Positions 1-5,199 of a DNA stretch of 5,199 bases are shown here, one piece after another. Positions within the stretch are counted from its first letter, which is position 1. Every line of letters begins with the position of its first letter. The notes under the pieces are model-generated. The model saw only the letters and a list, made by a program, of their open reading frames with translations, searched no databases and was not told where the DNA came from. The DNA lies in the NCBI GenBank assembly GCA_946481225.1, contig CAMLNJ010000257.1:1-5199 (forward strand), read 5' to 3'. The DNA comes from an uncultured Verrucomicrobiota bacterium. GTDB taxonomy: Bacteria > Verrucomicrobiota > Verrucomicrobiae > Opitutales > Opitutaceae. A program made the translations under genes and the position numbers.

Positions 1-3000
1 GTTCGCCGGTCGAGACGAGGAAGCGCCAGGGGAGGGAGTCGAGGAGGGCGAGGGGAAGGTCGATGCGCTGGCGGTGGGGGGAAAAGTCGAGGATGTCTCC
101 TCGCAGGGGGAGCGCGCCGCCGGAGATCGCGAAGGGGCCGGCGGAGGGCGCGATCTCGATGCCACGCGCCGGGGCGCCGGTCGTGAAGTCGTTGAGGGCG
201 GCGCCTCCGGCGGCGTCGGCGAAGGAGAGGGCGGAGGATGCGGCGGGGGGGGCGTCCCAGTTGGCCGCCTCGCTCCACGCGTCGCTGGCGGCGGCTCCGG
301 TCCAGGTGGAGACGGCGAGGGGGGCGGCGAGATTCCAATAGACGGCGTAGCGGGTGTGGTGGGTGTCGTAGAAGGGGCGCAGGAGGGTCTGCCCACGGGC
401 GGCGAGGCCGGGCTTGGCGGTGTCGGCGAGGTAGTGGAGAGGCGCGCCGGCGGGGCGCACCCAGAGGTCGAGGTCTTCGGCGGAGGGCGCCATGAGCACG
501 GGGGCGGAGACGCGCGGATGGTTTTGATAATCGAGCTGGCCGGCGGCTTGGTCGCTGGCGGGCATGCCCGCGGAGCCGAGGTCGCCGGCGAGGAGGACGG
601 GGCCGTGGAAGAGCGAGACCTGGTCGGGGTCGTCCATCGAGCGGTCGAGCCGCAGGCCCAGGGGGAGGACGAGGGTGACGACGTCTCCGTTTTGCCAAAC
701 GCGCTCGAGCTCGGCGTAGGAGCCGGCGGCGGCGGGCACGCTTTGCACGACGCCGTTTACGGAGAGGGTCGGCGGGCCGGCGATCCAGGCGGGGATGCGC
801 AGGCGGAGCTTGGCGGAGGCGGGCGCGACGGCGGAGAGGGTGAGGCGGATGGTGTCGGACTCGGGGAAGGAGGTTTCGAGGCGCACGCCGAGGCCGCGTT
901 CGCTCCAGTCGAGGGTGGAGGGAACGAAAAGGTTAACCCAAAGGGTGTCGTCGTGGTGGAAGTAGATGCCGGCGTTGTAGCGGGCGGTGTTTTCGATCCC
1001 GGTGCCGGTGCAGCACCAGGAGGAGCCTTCGGGGCGGCTGTAGGTTTTGAAAGGCCCGGAGACCATCGGCACGAAGTAGGTCGGCATGCCGGTGTCGGGG
1101 GCGAGGGAGGCGAGGATGTGGTTGTAGAGCGCGTGCTCGAAGTAGTCGGCGAGGGGGGCGGAGGGCTCGTGCTGGAAGAGCTCGGCGACGAGCCGGAGCA
1201 TGTTGTGGGTGTTGCAGGTTTCGGCGGTGGCGACGTTGAGCGCCGAGCCGCCGGGGCCGGTCTCGACGCCGCCGGCCGCGAAGTGCTCGCGGTAGCTGTT
1301 GCCGCCGAGGACGAGCCAGTGGCGTTCGAGGACGAGGCGTCGGAAGCCGTCGGCGGCGGAGTAGAGGCGCGCGCGCTCGGCGTCGGTCTCGGGCAGGAAG
1401 GAGGCGACGCGGGCGAAGCCGGTGACGCCGGGGACGTGGGTGTTGGCGTGGAGTCCGGCGAGCTGGTCCTGGCCGGCGAGGAGGGGGCCGATGAACCAGT
1501 CGCGGTGGAAGAGTCGCGCGAAGGCGAGGTGGCGATCGGGGGCGGCGTCGCCGCGGGCGCGGGAGAGTTGGTAGAGATCGGCGAGGGCCTCGTTCATGCC
1601 GCCCCATTCTTCGGAGTTTCCGTTGTCGGTGCGGAACATGGCCTCGATCTGGGAGGCGGTGAGGCGGTCGACGCGCCAGCGGTGGTAGTCGGCCATCGCG
1701 ATGGCGACATCGAGGGCCTGGGCGTTGCCGGTGTGGCGGTGCGCGTCGACGAGGCCGGCGAGGATTTTGTGGATGGTGTAGAAGGGGACCTGCGCGGAGC
1801 CGGGGTTGGTCTCGAGGGTGTCGAAGTAGGAGACGGGGAAGGCCGAGAGGTAGCCGGCGACGCGGCCGGCGGCGACTTCCTGCGCGCCGAGGGCGTCCTG
1901 GCATTTCTTCAATTCCGCCACGAGGTAGTCGATCTTGGGGAGGAAGGACGCGTCGCCGGTGGCGGCATACATCTTGGCCGCGGCGGTGAGGTAGTGGCCG
2001 GCCATGTGGCCGCGAACGGCGGTGAAACCGCTGTCGCCTTCCCAACCGCCGAGGTGGGTGGTTCCGGCGGGTTGGGGGAGGCCGGCGTTGGCGCGGAACG
2101 GATGGAGCAGGCGGTCGGGCGAGATCCACGCCAGGTAGCCGGTGCGGTGGAGGTCCTGGTTGGTCTTGAAGCGGCTTTCGAGCAGTCGCACGCGCTCGAG
2201 CGGGAAAGGGGAGGCGGCGTGGAGGGGCGCGGGAAGCGGCGCGTCGGGATCGTCGGGGGGCGCGGCGTCGGCCTGGGTCAATTCGACGAGGAAAACGCGG
2301 TCGCCGGCGAGAGATTGGAGGGTCTGGTCCGGGGCGCCGTTGGTGGATCCGCGATAGGCGGAGCCGGCGGGGTAGGCGTCGCCTCCGGGCGCGGCGGCGT
2401 CGCGCACGCCGAGGGTTTCGAGGAAGAAGTTGGCGGAGGTCGCGGTGATGTCGAAGCCGTAGAGGGTGTCGGGCGCGAGGGTGACGGGGGTGTCGAAGGC
2501 GAAGCGGAGCCAGACGCCGGTGCCGGCGGCGGTATTGGTGGCCGCGGCGACGGGGGCGAGAGCGTTGGGGGCGCCGGTTTCGGCGCCGGTGGTGACGAGG
2601 CTCTCGGCGCGAAGGGCGAAGGACGGGGTGCCGGCCGCGGCGGGGTCGGTGATGCGGACGCCGAGCGATCCGCCGACGGGCGTGCGCCACCAGGTGGTGG
2701 AGCTGTTGGCGGTGTAGCCGGGGTGGCGCAGCCAGACGGCGGCGGCGCGGTAGCCGGCGGTGTGGGCGCCGGTTCGGAAGGTCTGGCCCTGGTGGGGGCG
2801 GTCGGAGCCGGAGAGGTAGGTCGAGGCGTCGTTGGCGCCGCCGTCGGCGAGACCGTCGCCGCCGACGTTGTCGCGGTCGCGGGTGGCGCCGACGAGGTTG
2901 AAGACGTCGTCGGCCCCGGGGGAAGGCGCGGTCGTGTGGTAGGAAAGTTGCGCGCCGTCCAGCAGGCCCGCCGCTAGCAGGAGCGGGGCGATGAACGCCA

Positions 3001-3019
3001 AAAGGGATGGGCGGGGCAT
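1..3019 (-). CDS. Secreted GH127/GH146-type (DUF1680) beta-L-arabinofuranosidase-like hydrolase with C-terminal autotransporter-associated beta-strand region, partial at its 3' end
   Basis: Seen: one uninterrupted minus-strand frame of 1006 codons that leaves the window without a stop. The ATG at 3019 is the only possible start, because an in-frame TAA lies at 3047-3049 with no ATG, GTG or TTG between. Residues 1 to about 23 form a signal peptide (MPRPSLLAFIAPLLLAAGLL). Residues 24-248 form a Thr/Ala/Gly-rich, probably beta-sandwich domain I cannot name securely, followed by a Pro/Asp-rich linker (249-271). The catalytic domain starts near FPLERVRLLES (272) and runs to about 895, with DUF1680 hallmarks RGHMAGHYL (336-344), YTIHKILAG (414-422), GGMNEALADLY (473-483), HANTHVPG (524-531), REHF (577-580), ETCNTHNM (600-607) and WCCTGTG (668-674). 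Known: in the GH127 enzyme HypBA1 one Glu and three Cys hold Zn, one Cys of the CC pair is the nucleophile, and an upstream Glu is the acid/base. Inferred equivalents here are E600, C602, C669, C670 and E578. From about 904, a WTGA...NWD motif opens a passenger-type beta-strand segment. No Shine-Dalgarno sequence is visible. Exact GH family and substrate are inference; a distant PEP-CTERM end is possible. Confidence 0.93.
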   Translation of the reverse strand, partial: MPRPSLLAFIAPLLLAAGLLDGAQLSYHTTAPSPGADDVFNLVGATRDRDNVGGDGLADGGANDASTYLSGSDRPHQGQTFRTGAHTAGYRAAAVWLRHPGYTANSSTTWWRTPVGGSLGVRITDPAAAGTPSFALRAESLVTTGAETGAPNALAPVAAATNTAAGTGVWLRFAFDTPVTLAPDTLYGFDITATSANFFLETLGVRDAAAPGGDAYPAGSAYRGSTNGAPDQTLQSLAGDRVFLVELTQADAAPPDDPDAPLPAPLHAASPFPLERVRLLESRFKTNQDLHRTGYLAWISPDRLLHPFRANAGLPQPAGTTHLGGWEGDSGFTAVRGHMAGHYLTAAAKMYAATGDASFLPKIDYLVAELKKCQDALGAQEVAAGRVAGYLSAFPVSYFDTLETNPGSAQVPFYTIHKILAGLVDAHRHTGNAQALDVAIAMADYHRWRVDRLTASQIEAMFRTDNGNSEEWGGMNEALADLYQLSRARGDAAPDRHLAFARLFHRDWFIGPLLAGQDQLAGLHANTHVPGVTGFARVASFLPETDAERARLYSAADGFRRLVLERHWLVLGGNSYREHFAAGGVETGPGGSALNVATAETCNTHNMLRLVAELFQHEPSAPLADYFEHALYNHILASLAPDTGMPTYFVPMVSGPFKTYSRPEGSSWCCTGTGIENTARYNAGIYFHHDDTLWVNLFVPSTLDWSERGLGVRLETSFPESDTIRLTLSAVAPASAKLRLRIPAWIAGPPTLSVNGVVQSVPAAAGSYAELERVWQNGDVVTLVLPLGLRLDRSMDDPDQVSLFHGPVLLAGDLGSAGMPASDQAAGQLDYQNHPRVSAPVLMAPSAEDLDLWVRPAGAPLHYLADTAKPGLAARGQTLLRPFYDTHHTRYAVYWNLAAPLAVSTWTGAAASDAWSEAANWDAPPAASSALSFADAAGGAALNDFTTGAPARGIEIAPSAGPFAISGGALPLRGDILDFSPHRQRIDLPLALLDSLPWRFLVSTGE

Positions 3020-3056
3020 GGCGCGGGGGGAAGGCGCGGATACGGGTTATCAGCCG

Positions 3057-3087
3057 GAAAAGCCCCGCCCGGAGCGCGGGCGGGGCT
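3057..3087 (-). terminator. Intrinsic terminator after the PEP-CTERM gene
   Basis: Seen: a perfect 11-bp inverted repeat (AGCCCCGCCCG at 3061-3071 against CGGGCGGGGCT at 3077-3087) with a 5-nt loop. On the minus strand it is followed at once by a short T run (the last stem T plus TTT, then CC). The plus-strand side has no T run, so it acts on leftward transcription. It begins about 30 bp past the PEP-CTERM stop and ends 38 nt before the hydrolase ATG. The T tract is short, so termination may be incomplete. Confidence 0.85.
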
Positions 3088-3094
3088 CGTATCG

Positions 3095-3109
3095 GAGTCG
3101 GGTCGACTC
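3095..3109 (-). other. Small hairpin between the PEP-CTERM stop and the main terminator
   Basis: Seen: a perfect 6-bp inverted repeat (GAGTCG / CGACTC) with a 3-nt loop, 8 nt past the PEP-CTERM stop codon and 7 nt before the large terminator stem. It has no T run of its own, so it is not a terminator by itself. It could help protect the 3' end of the message or assist the following terminator, but such a short stem can also arise by chance. Confidence 0.45.
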
Positions 3110-3117
3110 AGGGCTTA

Positions 3118-3852
3118 TCAGGCCGAGCGACGGCGGCGCAGGGCGACCGCGGCGACGGCGATGCCGCCGGCGAGCGCGGCGAAGGAGCCGGGCTCGGGCA
3201 CGGCGGTGATCGCGACGTTGTCGAGGGCCGGCCAGGATTCCGTGCCGCCGGCGGTGTAGCCGTTGAAACGGAGGAAAAGCACCTGCGAGCCGGCGCCCGA
3301 AAGGTTCAAGGTGCTCGAGATGCTGGAAATCTGGCCGTCCACGCCGCTGGAGAGCAGCGTGAAGCTTTCGGAAGCGAGCAGGGTGATGCCGGCGCCGCCG
3401 CGCACGTCGACGTCGTCGGCCGCGGTGAAGGCTCCGACGCCGTCCCAGGCATAGACCCCGACGGTCACGCCGAGCTGGCGACCGCCCGGGTCGTCATTGG
3501 GCGCGCCGAAGTCGAAATTGACTTGGAGGGAGGTGGCGCCGTCGGCGGTGCCGATGGACTGATAGAGATAGGAGCCGTCGTTGGCGTTGGCGGTCGGCAT
3601 GCCGAAGTCGTCGGCCTGGAAGGAGGAGAAGACGACGACGTTGCTGGTGTTGGGCGTGACGGCGCCGTTGTTGGTTTGCCAGGCCCCTTCCCAGAAGCCG
3701 CCGGTGGTCTTCTCGAACCAGTCGGTGACGTTGTTGATGTTGTTGCCGCCGCCGGTCTCGAAGTCGCCGTTACTGACGCTGAGAGCCGCGGAAGCGGAGG
3801 TTGCCGCGGTGGCCAGAAGGGCCGCGAGCGTGATGTGGCTGAGTTTGATCAT
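3118..3852 (-). CDS. PEP-CTERM sorting domain-containing exported protein
   Basis: Seen: 244 residues. Signal peptide MIKLSHITLAALLATAATSA with an ASA site and likely cleavage after A22. The mature body (23 to about 215) is rich in Ser, Gly, Asn, Asp and Thr and opens with SNGDFETG (27-34). It carries YLYQSIGT and FLRFNGYTAGG segments and ends in a DNVAIT strand, a pattern typical of jelly-roll or galactose-binding-like beta-sandwiches. The C-terminus has the full sorting signal: PEP (219-221), a hydrophobic Ala/Val-rich helix (about 223-238), then RRRR and two residues. Known: PEP-CTERM proteins are exported and processed by an exosortase, usually in exopolysaccharide-producing bacteria. The ATG at 3852 is chosen because it directly precedes the signal peptide; the frame stays open to 3993 but those 47 codons look non-coding. 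There is no Shine-Dalgarno sequence, only a C/A-rich leader. In-frame tandem stops TGA TAA end the gene. No catalytic motif is seen; polysaccharide binding is only an inference from the fold guess and the neighbouring hydrolase. Confidence 0.93.
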   Translation of the reverse strand: MIKLSHITLAALLATAATSASAALSVSNGDFETGGGNNINNVTDWFEKTTGGFWEGAWQTNNGAVTPNTSNVVVFSSFQADDFGMPTANANDGSYLYQSIGTADGATSLQVNFDFGAPNDDPGGRQLGVTVGVYAWDGVGAFTAADDVDVRGGAGITLLASESFTLLSSGVDGQISSISSTLNLSGAGSQVLFLRFNGYTAGGTESWPALDNVAITAVPEPGSFAALAGGIAVAAVALRRRRSA

Positions 3853-3889
3853 GGGGTTGGGATTTGTGTTGGTTGGAGAGGGAGGGCGG

Positions 3890-3903
3890 AGTCCCCGGGG
3901 ACT
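3890..3903. promoter_or_regulatory. Perfect 14-bp palindrome upstream of the PEP-CTERM gene (candidate operator or leader hairpin)
   Basis: Seen: AGTCCCCGGGGACT, fully self-complementary, 37 bp before the PEP-CTERM start codon. On the minus strand it overlaps a second possible hairpin, GGGG-AAGT-CCCC (3897-3908), and the two cannot form together. It could be a protein-binding dyad or a structured 5' leader. No regulator or transcription start can be named from sequence alone. Confidence 0.4.
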
Positions 3904-3935
3904 TCCCCCCGCCCCACTAACGGATTCGGACGGAA

Positions 3936-3956
3936 GAACCCGCCAACGCCGGGTTC
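3936..3956. other. 7-bp inverted repeat in the PEP-CTERM upstream region
   Basis: Seen: GAACCCG (3936-3942) and CGGGTTC (3950-3956) form a perfect 7-bp stem with a 7-nt loop, about 84 bp before the PEP-CTERM start. On the minus strand it is followed by Cs and scattered Ts but no clean T run, so it is not an obvious terminator. I could not identify convincing -35 and -10 boxes around it, though the PEP-CTERM promoter should lie in this region. Confidence 0.35.
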
Positions 3957-4040
3957 GGAGATTTTTCGCCGCGCCACAGTGCGCGTGCGCCAAACGAGCA
4001 AGCTCATCGCGAAGCAGGTGCGTCGCGTTTCAAATAGACC

Positions 4041-4126
4041 TGTAGCCGCGCCCGTGTCGGGCGCGTCGCTCGATACGGAGCGGAGGGCACGGCCGACACG
4101 GCCGTGGCTACAACCGTTGCTACAAC
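4041..4126. repeat. REP/BIME-like element made of three hairpins
   Basis: Seen: two outer arms (4041-4060 and 4093-4112) are inverted copies matching at 18 of 20 positions, each containing the TGTAGCC end. Each side also folds by itself: CGCGCCCG-TGT-CGGGCGCG (4047-4065) and CACGGCCG-ACA-CGGCCGTG (4088-4106), both perfect 8-bp stems with 3-nt loops. Between them is a 5-bp stem, CGCTC/GAGCG (4067-4082). At the right edge GCTACAAC occurs twice, 12 bp apart (4107-4114 and 4119-4126). Known: paired inverted palindromes between genes are typical of REP/BIME elements mobilised by RAYT (TnpA-REP) transposases. Whether this is a dispersed family cannot be seen in one window. It starts 15 nt after the kinase stop and may also act as terminator or 3' mRNA protector. 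Confidence 0.7.
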
Positions 4127-4141
4127 TTTATCTGAACCGCT

Positions 4142-5199
4142 CTAGCCGGAGGGCGCGGCCTCCGCTTCGCGGAGAAGGATGCGGGCGTTGATCCAATCGA
4201 ACCAGAATCCGGTCGAGGAGCCTCCCGCCGTGAGCGGAAGGGAGAAAAACTCTTCGAGCTGGGCCCGCGCGGTCGCGATCAAGGTCGCCGCTTCCTCGCG
4301 GCGGTCCAGCCGTCGCAGCGCCATGGCGCGGAGGAGGTTGACCGAAATGGTGCGGGGCTCGATGAAGCTGGGATATTTCAGGGAGCGTTCGGCCCAGAAG
4401 AGCGTTTCGTCCGAGTGCTCGCGGCGATGGGCGTGGAGCGCGAGGGCAAAGCACCTCCAGGCGTCCATGTAGGGATCGTGGCTTTGCCACGGTTCCTGTC
4501 CGTCGAGGGTGGCGGCGACGGCGTCGGCCAGCGGCTGGAGCCCCCGCATGGTGAAGCCATCGGCGGGCGATATGAGGGTGGCTTTCAGAACTTGCTCCGC
4601 GACGATGGGGTTGAGGGTGTCGGAGAAGCGCCGGGCGACGGTCTGGCGGAAGGTTTCGTATTGTTTGGGCGAGCCGTGTTCGCGGATCGCGGAGCTGGCG
4701 GGAAGGAGGCTGCGCGAGACGTCGTCGCTGTCGGAATCGTCGGCGTTGATGATGGCATGGGCGAGCCCGAGGTGGCGGAGGGCGGATTCGTGCCAACGAC
4801 CCTCCAGGGCGTGCCACTCGCCCAGGCCGCGGAGAACGTCCGCGCTTTCCAAGGAAGAAGGGATGAGCTCGAGAGGCGTGCCGGCGAGCAGGGCGTCGGC
4901 CTGGGCGAATTCAGCTCGTCGGATATGCACCGCGGCCCGGGACATTTGTTCGCGCGTCTCCGCGAGGCGGCGCAGACGGTTCTCCTCGGCGCGGGCCTGC
5001 TCGGCCTCCGCGCGCAGACGGACTTGCTCGCGGCGCGCGTCGCGTTCGCGCAGGAAGAGCCAGGTCGAGGCGCCGAGGCCGGCGAGGAGGGCGAGAAGAA
5101 CGAGGAAGCCGGCGACAAACACCGCCTGATTGCGGCGGACAAGTTTTTGGAGCCGGTAGAAACGGCTGGGCGGCCGGACGTTTACGGGCTCGTTTTGGA
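4142..5199 (-). CDS. Membrane Ser/Thr protein kinase (Hanks-type), C-terminal part only
   Basis: Seen: an open frame of 351 codons that enters from the right edge and ends at TAG (4142-4144). It begins with RPPSRFYRLQKLVRRNQAV, followed by one membrane helix (about residues 26-49 of the visible part, VFVAGFLVLLALLAGLGAST), a charged coiled coil rich in Arg, Glu and Ala (about 50-105), and an alpha-helical region with TPR-like character up to a WFDWINARILLREAE end. Known: planctomycete and verrucomicrobial PknB-like kinases have a cytoplasmic kinase domain joined by a 'RPPS..YRL.K.VRRN' segment to a membrane helix, a coiled coil and helical repeats. The kinase domain itself lies beyond the window, so the call rests on this tail. 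A GTG at 5122 could start a 326-residue protein but would remove the conserved juxtamembrane segment, so I reject it. The helical region probably acts in sensing or protein contacts. No link to the sugar genes is visible except position. Confidence 0.83.
   Translation of the reverse strand, partial: QNEPVNVRPPSRFYRLQKLVRRNQAVFVAGFLVLLALLAGLGASTWLFLRERDARREQVRLRAEAEQARAEENRLRRLAETREQMSRAAVHIRRAEFAQADALLAGTPLELIPSSLESADVLRGLGEWHALEGRWHESALRHLGLAHAIINADDSDSDDVSRSLLPASSAIREHGSPKQYETFRQTVARRFSDTLNPIVAEQVLKATLISPADGFTMRGLQPLADAVAATLDGQEPWQSHDPYMDAWRCFALALHAHRREHSDETLFWAERSLKYPSFIEPRTISVNLLRAMALRRLDRREEAATLIATARAQLEEFFSLPLTAGGSSTGFWFDWINARILLREAEAAPSG

Noticed and set aside
933..2690. A minus-strand open frame of 585 codons within the hydrolase gene
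   Set aside because: It is an out-of-frame Arg/Pro/His-rich shadow of the hydrolase, a common result of high GC at third positions.
74..2977. A plus-strand open frame of 967 codons opposite the hydrolase
   Set aside because: Its codons coincide exactly with the minus-strand codons. GNC-type codons of the real gene read as GNC on the other strand, so stops are rare. The product is a low-complexity Gly/Glu/Val/Ala string without domains, whereas the minus strand gives clear DUF1680 motifs.
3891..3921. Possible G-quadruplex on the minus strand
   Set aside because: Several G runs are present (GGGG, GGGGGG, GGGG), but the last is interrupted by a CCCC run that would pair with them, so hairpins are the simpler reading.
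3853..3993. A longer PEP-CTERM protein starting at 3993
   Set aside because: The extra 47 residues are Arg/Pro/Ser-rich and would place the signal peptide internally. The stretch also holds the palindromes expected of a leader region.
3007..4191. A plus-strand open frame of 394 codons across the PEP-CTERM gene and intergenic region
   Set aside because: It crosses the terminator, the whole PEP-CTERM gene and the hairpin element, and its product is compositionally biased with no recognisable domain. The opposite strand has a convincing signal peptide and PEP-CTERM tail.
4142..5122. The kinase tail as a complete 326-residue protein starting with GTG at 5122
   Set aside because: The frame stays open upstream to the window edge and encodes the juxtamembrane segment typical of membrane Ser/Thr kinases, so the gene most likely continues beyond the window.

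Overview
GC-rich DNA (by eye about two thirds G+C, coding third positions mostly C or G). All three genes lie on the minus strand, so they read from right to left. The gene types suggest the Verrucomicrobiota, most likely an Opitutaceae-like lineage. They are a Hanks-type kinase tail with a planctomycete/verrucomicrobial juxtamembrane segment, a PEP-CTERM exported protein, and a large secreted glycoside hydrolase that runs into an autotransporter-associated beta-strand segment. The lineage is an inference from family knowledge, since the window has no rRNA or other marker gene.

Layout in transcription order. (1) 5199-4142: C-terminal part of a membrane Ser/Thr protein kinase; its kinase domain lies outside the window. 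(2) 4141-3853: 289 bp intergenic region. A compact element made of three hairpins (about 4041-4126) lies just after the kinase stop, and a leader with dyad symmetries (about 3890-3956) precedes the next gene. (3) 3852-3118: complete gene for a 244-residue PEP-CTERM protein with a signal peptide, a predicted beta-sandwich body and a C-terminal sorting signal. (4) 3117-3020: 98 bp gap with two hairpins, the second a strong intrinsic terminator. (5) 3019 to the left edge: a large secreted DUF1680-type hydrolase (GH127/GH146 group, beta-L-arabinofuranosidase-like), cut by the window after 1006 codons. It has a signal peptide, an N-terminal beta-rich domain, a catalytic domain with an intact Zn/thiol signature, and the start of a passenger-type beta-strand repeat region.

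How the parts may work together (inference): the PEP-CTERM protein and the hydrolase are probably both exported and could act together at the cell envelope on arabinose-containing polysaccharide. The terminator between them would make hydrolase expression depend on readthrough or on a promoter I cannot see. The kinase is separated from them by the hairpin element and need not be functionally linked.

I saw no RNA genes, CRISPR array, insertion sequence or phage genes. I see no clearly new multi-gene system. The most unusual items are the hydrolase/beta-strand-repeat fusion, the hairpin element, and the terminator placed 38 nt before the hydrolase start.
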